DNA of 64,000 bases from Zygaena filipendulae. Taxonomy: Eukaryota; Arthropoda; Insecta; Lepidoptera; Zygaenidae. Below are positions 36,545 to 48,461 of the stretch, piece by piece (position 1 is the first letter of the stretch; the number at the start of each line of letters is the position of its first letter). The DNA is taken from positions 13,484,001 through 13,548,000 of the forward strand of contig OU015650.1 of the NCBI GenBank assembly GCA_907165275.2, given 5' to 3'. A program made the position numbers and the translations under genes. The notes under the pieces were generated by a model. It was not told where the DNA came from. It searched no databases and saw only the letters and a program-made list of their open reading frames with translations.

Positions 36545-36630
36545 TTAATGTTAAAATGTAAATAACCGGAAAAATCTTATCAAACAATACACATACTTCA
36601 TAAGTTCCAACTGCAATAACACAAGAAATC

Positions 36631-39148
36631 ATGTTTTTAAAAGCGGGAGTTTTAAAAGCAATTTTGTTCACAAAACCTGTGAGACTGCCCCTATCCTACT
36701 GGCTGTTAGTATGCCTAAGGTTTTTACTTACAATTTTACCTCAGCGAGGCTATCTGCACCCTGATGAATTCTTTCAAAACGTTGAAGTTATTGCAGGTAA
36801 AAATGTTACATTTAAATATTAGGGAGTTATCGAACCCCTTGTAAAAATGTTTTTTTTTTTAATTTAGATAGATTTTTAAATTTAATTATACGAATACACA
36901 TCATTTTTGGATTGCTGTGATGAATGATCCCAGAATTTTATTAAGTTAGTGTATTTTTTTGTTGCAGGTGATATTTTATCAGTGGATGTTGCAAGAACAT
37001 GGGAGTTCAATCCCAAATTTCCAATAAGAAACATATTTATCCCTAAAATGATATTAGGACCACCATTCCACTTTATACGTATTCTTAATCCATTCACTAA
37101 AGCTTATATAGGCATAGATCTGCAAACACCATATTACCTGCTTGTTATACCGAGACTGTTTATATGTTTATTGTCTCTCATTAACGATTATTGCTTATAC
37201 AGGATATGTCTTCTATATGGACAAAATTTTAAAAATAGGCTTACAGTTTTTGCTAGTTCTTATGTTGTACTTGTATACTGCTGTAGAAGCTTCTCAAATA
37301 CCTTTGAAATGATATTCTTTTCTCTCTTGTTACTCTTAGTGGCTGAATGTATGTTAAAATCAGATAAAAATGTATATCACAAAGAATTCTTACAAGATAA
37401 GTACTACAAGGCAAAAACACCTGTTGAAAAAGTTAAAATATTCAAACTTCAGATACAATTACCGAATTATTCATTTAAGCATGTAATGATAATATCTACA
37501 TTGGTTGTGATTGGGATATTCAATAGGCCAACTTTCATTGGTTTTGCTATGCCACCATTGTTCTTTTGGCTACAAAGAGGACTAGGGTCTAAAGTGGTTG
37601 GATTTTTGGATTTCAATCAGAGGATTTTAGTTTTGATGCTTTGTGGGGTACCCACTGCTCTATTACTTATACTGGTTGACTCTAGTTACTATGGATATTT
37701 ATCGAGTGCAGATGTGGAGACATTGAAGATATCTTGGGATAACTGGGTGGTTACACCACTGAACTTTTTGAGATATAATTTTGACACAAGAAACCTGACA
37801 CAGCACGGTTTACATCCACATTGGCTTCACATAGTTGTGAATGTACCATCTTTGTTCAATGTGCTGGGAATGCTTGCTCTGATCACATTGTCTACCAACA
37901 CTTATAGGTATGCTCATATTTCATAAATTATATTTGTTAATTTGTCATCACTTGCTAGAAAGGATTAAATATTTCAAAATCAAATAAAAACTGACTCATC
38001 TAAAGAAGATTTTGCACATACATACATAAAAAAAAGTATTGATGTATTGAGAATATCCTTTTTAAAGTCAGTTAAAAAGAGAAATAATTAAAAATAGTTG
38101 ACAAACGACAACTATTGTGGCAAGCAACAATTGAGATTGCACACACTTATGAGATTTTTCACAACGTCTATTGTTTATTGTGATCATGTGAAAAATTATA
38201 ATTTATACCGAAATGTACTTAAATAATGGTTATTCTGACTACCAGATCGAATATTTAATGTTGCATATAAAGAGAAATGTCTATGTTTCCAGGTTCATTC
38301 GTGCACAGTACAGCAAGTTGCCTAGAGTCCAGAGCATAACAGGCCTGATGCTGTTCTCATTCATAGTACCGGTGGCTCTGCTATCGCTAATTCCACATCA
38401 AGAGGCGCGCTTTATCATCCCTGTCCTGGTGCCTCTGGTCTTCCTCTTTGGCAACTACTTCCACGCCAGCGAGAGTGACGGACCAAATATAAGAAAATTA
38501 AAAAAGTTTTTGCTATACAGTTGGTATATCTTGAACATTATTCAAACTATATTCTATGGTTTTGTGCACCAAGGTGGTGTCTATCCTTTTGCTAACAGTC
38601 TCCATAGGGAGATCAAAGCCTCATATGGTACACACACTTATGTGATATCCTCACATACATATAGTATCCCTTCCTTCTTGCTGCAACTGGAAAGTACTAC
38701 AAGAGTATGGAAAAACAAAAAAACTGGTCACAAATACAGAATAGCGCCGTCGACATTTCTCCACAAATATGGCTCTCTACCAATGACTGGTTTGATGACA
38801 AAAATAGATGATATACTTACTAATGCTGAGATGATGTTGCATGAATACAAGAAGAAATATAGAATCTACGTCGCATCCCCCTGCTCTCTAGAAGAAGACT
38901 TGAGGATTGCAGCAACGAAATACCATTATTTCGATCTAGTTGAAGAAATCTCATACTACCCTCACTTTTGCACAGAGGCTTTCCCGAAATTTCCACAGAA
39001 CAATGACCAGTACTGCATAACAAGTAATGTTTTGCCAAAAAATGAATCTCATGTTGTAGATCTGAATTTATTTCAAAGAATCTCTTGTTTTATAAAAAGA
39101 TTTTGCTTTAGAATATACAGACTCAAACCAGCTAAGTATAGAATCTGA
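36631..39148 (+). CDS. PIGZ: GPI mannosyltransferase 4 (PIG-Z / SMP3 type, GT22 family)
   Basis: The exons are 36631-36796, 36968-37907 and 38293-39148 (stop TGA), joined through GT-AG introns in matching phases to give 653 aa. It is a multi-pass ER membrane protein of glycosyltransferase family 22. The luminal catalytic loop motif HPDEFFQ is at residues 43-49 after the first hydrophobic segment. The PHQEARFI motif is at 403-410, the counterpart of HKE.RF in related enzymes, and it is followed by further hydrophobic segments. HPDEFFQ followed by the RTWEF..PIRN segment favours PIG-Z over PIG-B, ALG9 or ALG12. PIG-Z adds the fourth, side-branch mannose to GPI-anchor precursors using dolichol-phosphate mannose. 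Codon use is AT-rich throughout, unlike HDAC6 or PAL. The C-terminal ~200 residues are longer than in the human protein (579 aa). Confidence 0.88.
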
Positions 39149-39257
39149 ATAGTGTATGTACATAACTTAATATTTTTTTAAGAAGCGATCATGTAACTTA
39201 CCCACATTTTAGCTTTATGGCAAGCTGTAATACTAGTCCTACTACTTAAATACAAGA

Positions 39258-39263
39258 AATAAA
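39258..39263 (+). terminator. PIGZ polyadenylation signal
   Basis: AATAAA lies 110 bp after the PIGZ stop codon. A second AATAAA follows about 25 bp later. Usage is inferred. Confidence 0.5.
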
Positions 39264-39689
39264 GTTAAAGTGTAAGCTTGACCATTCAATAAATAATTAT
39301 TGTTAAGTGAAAAAAGGGTGAGAGAAGAATAGGGCCCTGAACTGATAAACAAGAAGATTAGGTACCTGATATTATTTTACAGTTAAAACTTTTAATCGGC
39401 CATTCTAAGTACTTTTTACTGAAAAAAAAACAGGCACAAGTAGTTTTTCTAAATATCTGACTTATTAGTTACATTCAACTTACTATGACGACTAATCGTT
39501 GATCTTTGTGGTTGTTGCCGCGGCACGCTTGCTCCGCTCGCTCGGCTTGCAGCAGTAGGACAAAGCCAAACTGCCAACCTGACCTAGAATATCGGGTGCT
39601 CTGCGCTCTACCTAAAGCCAAAAGTACTTGTAATTTTGAAAATCAGATAAAAATACTTTTGACCGATTTAAAGTTTTGACTGTAACATA

Positions 39690-39892
39690 ATCCCTACTAA
39701 TATTAAGCATAAATTCGAATGTAACTCTGTCTGTCTGTTGCGCTTTCACGTCTAACGGCTCAACCGATCATCACGAAATTTTTTGCACACGTCAGAGGTA
39801 CAGAAAAGGACATAGTGTAGGTAATTTTTATTCCGGGATTCCGGCGGGATCTTCGAAATTTCCGCGGGTGAAACAGCGGGGAACAGCTAGTA
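39690..39892 (+). repeat. Dispersed repeat copy
   Basis: It runs 'ctactaatattaa...' through 'ctgtctgtctgttgcgctttcacg' and 'ggctcaaccgatcatc' to 'tccgcgggtgaaacagcggggaacagctagta'. This is a nearly full-length member in plus orientation. Confidence 0.65.
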
Positions 39893-40284
39893 TACAATAA
39901 TTTACAATGGAATCATTACAGCCTATACACCCATTGCAAAAATAATTGTGTATAGTAGATATAAGGTTCAATTCGAATAATAAGCCAGTGTCATATTTTT
40001 TATTGCACATTTTACTTATTTTTGCTCAAATTTTGACTAATTATACTTGTATTCATTATTAAAAAGCCTTTTATTTCATCCCCAAAATGACAAAATACTA
40101 TAATGACAGTAACATATTATTGTGATTATAATAATTATTGCTGCTTACATTTCGCGTGTAGTTTGCGATCACTACCTAGGTACCTATATCAAAATTATAA
40201 TATGCGAATTAACGCAGTATAATTTCGAATAAGCAGATGCTGATTGGCGAATGGAGATGAACTCACCATCATAGTCCCTACTAA

Positions 40285-40595
40285 TCCCTACCTACTAATA
40301 TTATAAATGCGAAAGTTGTCTGTCTGTCTGATGCGCTTTCACGCCTAGACGGCTCACTCAACCGATCCTCATGAAATTTTACATACACGTTGTCAGGGGT
40401 ACAAATAAGGACATAGGGTACTTTTTATTCTGGAATTCCCGCGGGAACTCCGAAATTAACGCGGGTGAAATTATAAGATTTTGCATACGAGTTACGACCC
40501 ATTGTCACGGGCACAGAGGTCGAGAAGGGTGTATGGTACTTTTATCTCGGAATTCCCGAGGGATCCCCGAAATCAACGCGGGGAACAGCTAGTAG
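40285..40595 (+). repeat. Dispersed repeat copy with tandem second tail
   Basis: A full copy ends at about 40470 with 'gaaattaacgcgggtgaaat' and is followed by a second partial unit ending 'aacgcggggaacagctagta' at about 40594. Confidence 0.6.
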
Positions 40596-41027
40596 CTATC
40601 TATGCTCGAATGTCTCTCCATTAGCATTTATTTAACCGATTGACAAAAAAGGAAGAGGTCTCAATTCGTATGTTTTTTGTTTAATTTTTATTAATTGACT
40701 GTAATATAATAACATCTACAACTTATTCACAGCATCGATACGTAAATAAAAAAATATCGATATTTTTATATACCAACCATGGACCAATTAAATTATAGAC
40801 CAACTTCTGTCTTCTAGTTTCATTGGTCCATGATACCAACCAAAAAGGTGTACCAACATTTTTCACCTTGGTTATTGGTATGATAGTCTGGAGTTTCGGC
40901 CCATAAACAGCTTTTTTCAAATATCGGTGATGTAATTAGAGCAGTCCGCGGTCAAATACATGCAACGTACATATGAATGTACTGAGCTCTTAAAAAATAT
41001 CAAATTACTCGGAAATAATATCTAATA

Positions 41028-41214
41028 TATTAATATTATAAATGTGAAAGTGTGGATGTTTGGACTTTGGATGTTTGTTACTCAATCACGCAAAAACGGC
41101 TGAACGGATTTGGAAGAAATTTGGCATGCACGTTGTCAGAGGTACAGAGAAGGACTCCTTTTTCCCGGAATCCCCGAAATTACTGCGGGTGAAACCGTGG
41201 GGCACAGCTAGTAT
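41028..41214 (+). repeat. Dispersed repeat copy
   Basis: It runs from 'tattaatattataaatgtgaaag' to 'gggtgaaaccgtggggcacagctagta'. Confidence 0.6.
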
Positions 41215-41804
41215 CTAATAAATCCATATTTAAAATATCGACAATATATTACATGATTGTATCAATATTTTTTTCAAAAAATATCGATATTTTGCTATAT
41301 CGATATTTTTTGCGATTATTTGTGATTATCCAAAAGTTGTATGTACATAGTTTCTTGGCGGGAATTAAAGATGGCGGTTCGGTCATTTATTTTTATGTCG
41401 ATAAAAAATGGTTATAATAGATTTTGTTGTGTTATCAAGGTGCTTGGACAATAATTTTCACAGTGACGGTTTTTTATGTGCTCAAGAAGATATAATATGA
41501 CATTTCGAGCTGATTTCTTCGGTTTCCTCAAGAGCTCCGAGAAAGCTTGCAAGTTCAAACCGTACAACGAAGCATTTTAATAGAAAATACATTGATCTTA
41601 CTTTACTTGAAACTGACTACACAGTACACACACGGGCTACATGCATTGCATGCAAGAAGAATCCATAAAGTCCATAAAGAAGAAAGAAAAAAAAAAACGT
41701 TTTTTGTGTTTTTGGTTGTATGTCATGTGAACTTATGTCATAATATGTCAATGTCAAGCGTCTGTGATGTGATGTCAAGGGAACCAGGAATTCACAACAC
41801 GATA

Positions 41805-42885
41805 ATGTACGACACTGGAATGTACAGCACTGGAATGCGCGACACTGGATTGTACGATACCGGAATGTACAGCACCGGAATTGGTGACACCGCTCCTATT
41901 GGTCGATGAAATCACGCCTCCCTTCTTTGTGCTTGTTTACGTTACTTACCTAAGTACTGGGTCAAGTTATTGTCAAATACGGCACATATATTTTATGTTA
42001 GATTTTTTGGTGATGATTATTAGGTTTTATGTTAGTGTTTATGCCCATTACGTTATTATGTTACAGTCTATAGGCAGGATAATCAAACAATGGACCACTC
42101 TATATATTTTACTGTATAGACTTAGAGTACAATACACTAAATCTGGTCCCTTAGTTTACACCTTATAATTATTATTTCCACGAGCTATGTGCCCTATACA
42201 GATTGTACAGATTATAAAAGTTACGAAAAGAAAGGAACCAAAACTGTATTAACTGGCGAACGGGAAACGTCTGGCGAGCGGTTAGCTTCGCCTGATTTAC
42301 GTCAACTTTCCTACACCTATCCTATAGTAGGTACTAGTGTGGCGATGATGTCAGTATAAGCTATTTATTGAAATAAGTAAAAAGTAATGAGAACATTACT
42401 ATCGGGGCCACATCATAAACAGATTTCAAAGTAGTATACCCGACATTCTTTATTAGGTTAGGTTCTTACTGATGACCAGGTCTCGCGAGCCGAGCGAGCG
42501 TAGCGAGCGTGCCGCGGTAGCGGCCGGCGATGCGCTAAAGACAAAATAAGGTGACATTTATTTGATTAATTCTTAGGTGTGACCACGAAGTTTCGATATA
42601 TTATGCAAAAAAAAAGAATATAACAAGTTGTAACAATTCATTAAAATGAAAAATAATAATTACGTTACTAAATATTACACTTGGACTTGTTATTTGAATT
42701 TCCATCAGATTTTGAGACAGTAACTACTAACTACCTACTACCTGCATTGTATTGAATACTACTAAACGGAGCACGAAGTCGGCTAGGCCATGAACTCCGG
42801 TGTCGCCAATTCCGGTGCTGTACATTCCGGTGTCGTACAATCTCGTGTCGTGCATTCCGGTGTCGCCTTTTCCGGTGCTGTACAA
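41805..42885. mobile_element. Element bracketed by inverted arrays of six 15-bp units
   Basis: The left array 41805-41894 holds six consecutive 15-bp units of the type ATGTACGACACTGGA. The right array 42796-42885 holds six units in the opposite orientation. Counting from the outside inward, units 3 to 6 correspond one to one between the arms (ATGC.CGAC, TTGTACGA, ATGTACAGC, ATTGG.GAC). About 900 bp of AT-rich sequence without a clear coding frame lies between. This structure suggests a non-autonomous element with subterminal binding-site arrays. Confidence 0.7.
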
Positions 42886-43074
42886 TACAGGGACTCGTGA
42901 TGTCAATACTATGTTGTCTTTTCCTGAGGTTTGGGTTCTCTTCTCTTATTCTCTTATTCATCTGTTGTTTTAGCCAATGAATTTATATCCGTTTGTGAAC
43001 GTAAAAAATTTAATAATAAGGTATGAGTAATAAAACTCATCCATGAATAAGAATTTTGTTTCATCTTAGACAAA

Positions 43075-46000
43075 ATGGAACTTTCACGCCAAAATGCTGT
43101 TAAATTGTTGATTGAAATGTCTTTAAAAGTTGTTCGGCAATATGAATGGCTATTAGACTTGTATGTTTTGGTTAGTATCACATTTATTTACTAGCTGTTT
43201 CCCGCGTCACAGATAATACCTTTAATACTATGCTTGCGTTACCCTAAACCTCCTTTTCTATACTCCTGACAACATGCAATTATCACTAATTATTAGTTAT
43301 AATTAATAAAAATATCTAATATATACCTACTTCATACCTTACGGCCGCACTCAGAGTCGACTTTAATGATTACTTAGTTAAGTATAGATTTTTAAAACAA
43401 AACTGCCACAATCAGAGACGTTCAGTAAATTAATGTTAATTGGCATTTAATGAGATGTAACTTAATTAGTTAAATGCCAATTAACATTAATTTATTAAAC
43501 TTGTCTGATTGCGGCAGTTTTGTTTTAAAAATCTATACTTAACTAAGTAATCATTAAAGTTAACTCTGAGTGTGGCGGTAAAACATTATTTAGTAAAGAG
43601 AGTTATTTAATCACAAGCAGCGGTGTAAAGTTTATTATGTTTTATTTTTACCATAAATAGGGATTATTTTTTTACTTTACCATAAATTGAAATTGTCTTT
43701 TTTAGGACTTTTTTGTTGATAATCATTGGGATAAGCTGCCGGTATCATGGCGTGAATGCTTTGAAAATATAGATCCCAAAGACCTTGGAGATATACTCTA
43801 TGGCGAATCTTCTAAATCAAATTTAGTACTGCCACTATCTTTTTTAGCTTTAATAAAAACTGTTAAAACTCTTACAATATCTCGAAAGCAGTCTAATATA
43901 AACTATATAAAAAGAGAAGAGGTTGGTGAAAAATGTGGCAACCATCCAAGACTGAAGAATTTATTTTTAAAACATGTAAAATTAAAAAAAAGGCATGAAA
44001 TAGGCTTGATGGCTGAGGTGGTTGCTGATACAGCAGGAACCTGTGAGTGTAATGCGGTTATTGACTTTGGTTCGGGGCTGGGACACTTGGTTAGAATGTT
44101 GGCATACAAATATGAAATTTATGCTGCTGGTATTGAAGGTCAAAATCGATTGACTGAAGAAGCTAGGTCTGTACAAATTATTGGTATGTATGAACAAAAA
44201 AATATGTGAAAAATTAATAAAAGAGATAAATGTTGTTCTTAATTAAAAATTTGTTCTAGGAAACTAGATGATGAACTAGAATATACAGCCAAGAAACATC
44301 TAACTCAACATGCTATGTCTAATCTACACAGACCTTTACATTTCAATGTTACCTTATCTTCTGAAGATCAATTGGAACAGTTGCCTTTGCCGGAGACAAT
44401 GAAAAGCTATGGTCTCATAGGGCTTCATCCGTGTGGGGATTTAGGCCCATTGCTACTCAGAAGTTTTGTAAATAACACCAACATCAAGTTTATATGTTTG
44501 GTTGGATGTTGTTACATGAAATTGTCATGTGGGTACGCTGGCTGTGGGTATCCTATGAGTAAATTTGTACAGGGTTTGAATAGTAAACTGTCCTTTGTGA
44601 GTAGGGAGATAGCTTGCCATGCCATTGAGGTGTACTGTGATAGATTGAGGAAGGGAAATTATGAAGATTTAAAGGTTGGTAGTAATTAGATTTTGTTTTT
44701 TGTTCTGCAGTTCCAACTACTGATAAACTTAGGTTAGAGATGTTTTTTTCCAGATTCACGCTTTCCGAGCAGCTTTAGAGAAGATTCTAGTAGAGCACGA
44801 CCCAAAGTTGCGACATGCACCCGTCAGAAGCATCAAACACTCCAAAACTATGACCTTCTATGAGTAAGCCATGCAACATCTATTTAATCTTTACATTGAA
44901 TAGAAATATACAACGTGTTAATGAATTAACTGAAAACCTGATACACCCCATTTAAAAAAATAAACAATAATATGATTAAAATATATTTTATGTCGAAAAA
45001 ATTTATGCTTTTAAAGTTATTCAACATTAGTTTTGAGGTGACCTATCTACAAAATTCCAAGCGCTACGCCCGCGCCTACCGGTTCGAATTTTTTTGCTGC
45101 GGGCGGCGTACGCGCCCAATATTGTCTTATAAATAATTTAGACATGGCCTAGTAAAAATGAAATAATATAACCTATATTAAAACATAGTGCGATCGATTC
45201 GCTAGTTGATTCTGATGAAACTACTTTCTAGTTTTTAGTTAATTCATTAACACGTTGTATAAGGATGCATCTGTGCAACATTAAATAAATGCAAGTCTGC
45301 CTGTTTGTGTTTGATATCACTACATTGACAGTTACAATCTTAACCAGTATATTAGGTTGATAGTTATCTTGTTGATTGTGATTATGTATAATGTAGCAAT
45401 ACCAATCCTGCGCTTTTTCCCACACCGTCTATAGTTTGTCGAACCTGGGGATGATTATCATGACAGTTACCTGAAAAAGTAATTATCTTATTTTTATGTG
45501 CGTCTTCCAAAGAACTGCTGAGCAGACGCGGGATTTCCTAGTAGCCTAGCTCATATCATAGATCTCTTTTCATGTTATCGCCCTGACAGTTTGTAACATG
45601 AAGCGTTAAAGTGCCACTAGCGCTACAGTTGCGCTAGCGCAGTAAAATCTTCCACGATTTTTCGTGACCACGTGACATGAAGATGATTTCCTTAGTTTAA
45701 AAACTTTAAAATGAGCTGATAAAAGTTGTATCGGTTCCAGCTACTGCTCGCTGGCGACGCAGCGGCTGGGCGTGCGCGTGCCCCGGGAGGCGCCTGCGCC
45801 CGCGCAGTGGCGGCGCGTGGTGGTGCTGTACTCGCTGCGGCTGGCGCTGGCGCCGCTCGTCGAGTCCGTGGTGCTGCTGGACCGGGCGCTCTACGTGCTG
45901 GAGCACGGTGCGTCATGACACAAGCACAATAATAATGCACACAACGCCACCTGGTCACAAACTAAGTAGAGCATGTAATATAAGTACCAGACAACTGCCC

Positions 46001-47193
46001 CCCTAGCCATATTGACATTCTACAATCGTTAACGCATAGAAAACTAAGTAACGAATCGTCATGTCATTTGAATTTGGCTTAGAGGGCTGGTGTAATTTCG
46101 AGGAGCTTTCTTACAAATAAAACAGCATTATTTATAATCACATTTAATTTTAAAAATAGTAAAACGTAAATTATAGCAGGTACATTTTGTTGATTAATGA
46201 TAATTAGTTGCGAATTGTATATAGCAACACAAAAATAATAAGTAAAAGTTCTCTTGTTGGCAAAAATTTGCTGTGCTACTGATATTAAAGTCATGGGAAA
46301 AATCTAATAATAACAAAATATTAGGTCCATTTTGAGATCAATAATAATTTAACTGGAAAAGACACTTCCTTGCAACTTCTTTTTTTATGCAGTTTTTATC
46401 ATCTAAAACCCACTTTACACACATAATAATTAAGTATTTAAACATAAAAAAAACTTTATATTAAATTTCTCTCACATTTAAGGGAAACACCGATTGGGAC
46501 AAAAAGCTATAGTAGAATTATGCCATAAGCTGGTCATTTTTATGTGTAACTAATCTGGTCACATACATAATATTTTAACAACAAAACCCTATCGGCTATC
46601 ACATAATTCTGTGTATTCACATAAACAAGTGCTTATTTGACTTATAAAGACTAGATCAGATTAAATAAAGGATACATATTTATATTAAAATTAAATTTGG
46701 CACGTTTTAACTTATCAAACATGTTTTTTGTACATAGTATGATTACTACACAAATTCTCACTAGCTCAGTTAATTTTCGATCGTATGTATTACTGGTTAG
46801 AGTTTAAATTTGTTTGTGTTTAAACTGTGTTGTACCATAGACGATGAAAATGAATAATGACTATAAGATAAGATTCTAGTAAGGGTATAATATGAGGTAT
46901 ATCTTTGCGAATTATCTTTTGCCGGTTAAAATAGCTTTGTCCATACAGTACGAGCAAAATAAATTTTGTTCGGTGGATGGAAAAACATCGATTTTCGTTC
47001 TTATTCCATGGATTATTATGGATGCTTTTAAGTCGATTTCGCGTGTGGTCACTCCCTAAACTGGAACCGACTACCGTTGATAATTATGAAAATTTTAAAT
47101 TATTCCTCTTTTTCAGGCTTAAACTGCGAGATTCGTCCTGTTTTTGATCCCTGCATATCGCCTCGGAACCAAGTCATCATAGCGAAGAGATAA
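43075..47193 (+). CDS. METTL25B: METTL25/METTL25B-family methyltransferase-like protein
   Basis: The exons are 43075-43170, 43706-44166, 44260-44674, 44754-44863, 45741-45907 and 47117-47193 (TAA), all GT-AG and phase-consistent, giving 441 aa. The SAM-binding motif I is DFGSGLG at about residues 152-158. VGCCYMKLS, GYPMSKFV, ACHAIE.YCDRL and the C-terminal ISPRNQVIIAKR are signatures shared with vertebrate METTL25B (RRNAD1) and METTL25. The exon 2 donor is AG|GTCTGT at 44167, not the stronger-looking GTATGT 17 bp later; only the former preserves frame and the conserved EARKLDDEL sequence. The substrate of this family is not something I can read from sequence. Exon 5 is strikingly GC-rich while the other exons are AT-rich. 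Confidence 0.88.
43340..43580. mobile_element. Fold-back MITE family D, copy 2
   Basis: It has the same inverted arms as 21932-22166 (GCCGCACTCAGAGTCGACTT ... ctgagtgtggcggta), slightly more diverged. It is inserted at a TA in METTL25B intron 1. Confidence 0.85.
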
Positions 47194-47254
47194 TTATATT
47201 ATTACTTTGGTTTTCAGTGTATTATGCTTTTACAAACTAGAGATATGGTTATTT

Positions 47255-47260
47255 AATAAA
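47255..47260 (+). terminator. METTL25B polyadenylation signal
   Basis: AATAAA lies 62 bp after the stop codon in an AT-rich 3' end. Confidence 0.55.
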
Positions 47261-47297
47261 AGTTTTACAAATTCACTTAATATTATACTTATTTAAT

Positions 47298-47496
47298 ACT
47301 AGCTGTTCCCCGCGGTTTCACCCGCGGTAATTTCGGATTTTCCGCGGGAATTCCGATACAAAAGTACCCTATATCCTTTTCTGTACTCCTGACAATATGT
47401 GTGCAAAATTTCATGATGATCGGTTGAGACGTTAAAGCGTGAAAGCGTAACAGACAGACAGAGTTACTTTCGCATTTATAATATTAGTAGGGATTA
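47298..47496 (-). repeat. Dispersed repeat copy, minus orientation
   Basis: It reads 'tactagctgttccccgcggtttcacccgcgg' through 'gcgtgaaagcgtaacagacagacagag' to 'ttataatattagtagggat'. This is one of the best-preserved members of the family in this window. Confidence 0.7.
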
Positions 47497-48306
47497 TGTT
47501 GGTATCTATTTAGAAAAGTTATTATAGGAATTGGTTTTTAAACTTCGATGTATACAAAAAAATCATTTGTGAAATTATTTATTTATTTAAACTTTATTCA
47601 CACCATGGTTTAATTAAAAGATATTATATTTGTTTGTGAGGGCAAAGAGACAGAATGTTGTGGGCAAGGAATCCCTGGTGACCTATATTAACCTATATTT
47701 TGATTTGATTTGTTTATAGAAGAAAGAGTTTATACGTCATGTATGTACATCTTTTTAAAGTTCCAAAATAAACTCTCCTTTATAAGTGTAACTCTTTAAT
47801 TTTTGAGTCAAAGGTAATTTTTTTTAATTATTTTATAATTCGTAATTTTGCGCTTAGAAACTTTGAGAACTTTTCGCCTCAAAAGTCCATATCCCTATGG
47901 ATTACCTAACTGCGTTTATTAAAATATACTATTTTGTTTAGGGCAGATTTTTTAAAATAGGCCGTAGGTATGTTATTATTTTATGTTAGATTTCGCATAT
48001 TAATTGACTTCGGTACTGACAACTCTGACCTTCAAACAATGGAAGTGTGCAATAATTCAGACACCGTAGTCCGTACCACGAACTATTAATAAAAGACCTC
48101 AGAAGAATAAGTAAAGACTATGTACATAGATTTCATTATTTACATCAAAATTCAAAACATTCGCGATTCGTTTAAAAACAAAAATTTTTTTTTTTAATTT
48201 GGAAATCAGGCAAAGGTACAGTGCTTGTACAGCCTCGTTCGAAGTTACATTTGTGAACGCGAGGCGAAGGTTCACATGTGGCACTGCCGCTGCGTCGCGC
48301 GTCGCA

Positions 48307-48461
48307 TCACGCGTGCGCGGGCTGCGGCGGCAGCATGGGCGCGGGCTCGTCCTCCGAGTCGTCCGAGTGCACGCGCGCGAACCGGCGCCGCTCCAGCAGC
48401 CGGCGCAGCTTGAACTCGCCGCGCCCGTACTCCCAGCGGCGGCGCGTGATGCCCTTGCGAC
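48307..48461 (-). CDS. PAL: PAL alternative last exon: cytosolic tail
   Basis: The exon opens after the acceptor 'ctatatttag' and encodes GRKGITRRRWEYGRGEFKLR, then further basic residues, then SDDSEDEPAP and a stop (50 aa). It joins in frame only if the last short-form exon is cut at its internal donor AAGG|GTAAGG (exon end 51896, phase 1). The arrangement of RKG-x2-R followed by an acidic serine cluster resembles the cytosolic tail of vertebrate PAM, which controls endocytic sorting. It lies 3.4 kb downstream of the short-form stop. Confidence 0.7.

Larger units (their letters stand above)
31700..36630. other. HDAC6-PIGZ intergenic region
   Basis: About 4.9 kb of AT-rich DNA. It contains the HDAC6 3' UTR, a MITE (32963-33413), a possible orphan exon (34117), a hairpin (34729-34808), two blocks of the 'gggaggttatcg...catcgaaatgcat' repeat (about 35000-35300 and 35560-36470), the 23-bp motif at 35536-35558, a 'gagccgagcgagcg..gcgagcgtgccgcggtagcggccgg' repeat at about 36003-36055, and the PIGZ promoter. 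Confidence 0.6.
39149..43074. other. PIGZ-METTL25B intergenic region
   Basis: About 3.9 kb without a recognisable gene. It contains the PIGZ 3' UTR, 'gcgagcg'-type repeats (about 39515-39560 and 42478-42535), three copies of the 'ggaattcccgcggg' repeat (39690-39892, 40285-40595, 41028-41214), several ATATCGATAT palindromes at about 40.75-41.31 kb, and the element with inverted 15-bp arrays (41805-42885). Confidence 0.6.
47194..48306. other. Convergent intergenic region METTL25B / PAL
   Basis: It holds the METTL25B 3' UTR, a minus-orientation dispersed repeat (47298-47496), and the presumed 3' UTR of the long PAL isoform. No reading frame of interest was seen. Confidence 0.5.

Noticed and set aside
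41547..41909. Frame with repeating MYDTG/MYSTG pentapeptides
   Set aside because: The pentapeptide period is a by-product of the 15-bp DNA repeat. The mirrored array lies on the other strand and the frame has no other coding features.
44167..44189. Strong-looking GTATGT donor at the end of METTL25B exon 2
   Set aside because: Using it puts an in-frame stop at the start of the next exon and breaks the conserved EARKLDDEL segment. The weaker AG|GTCTGT at 44167 fits frame and family.
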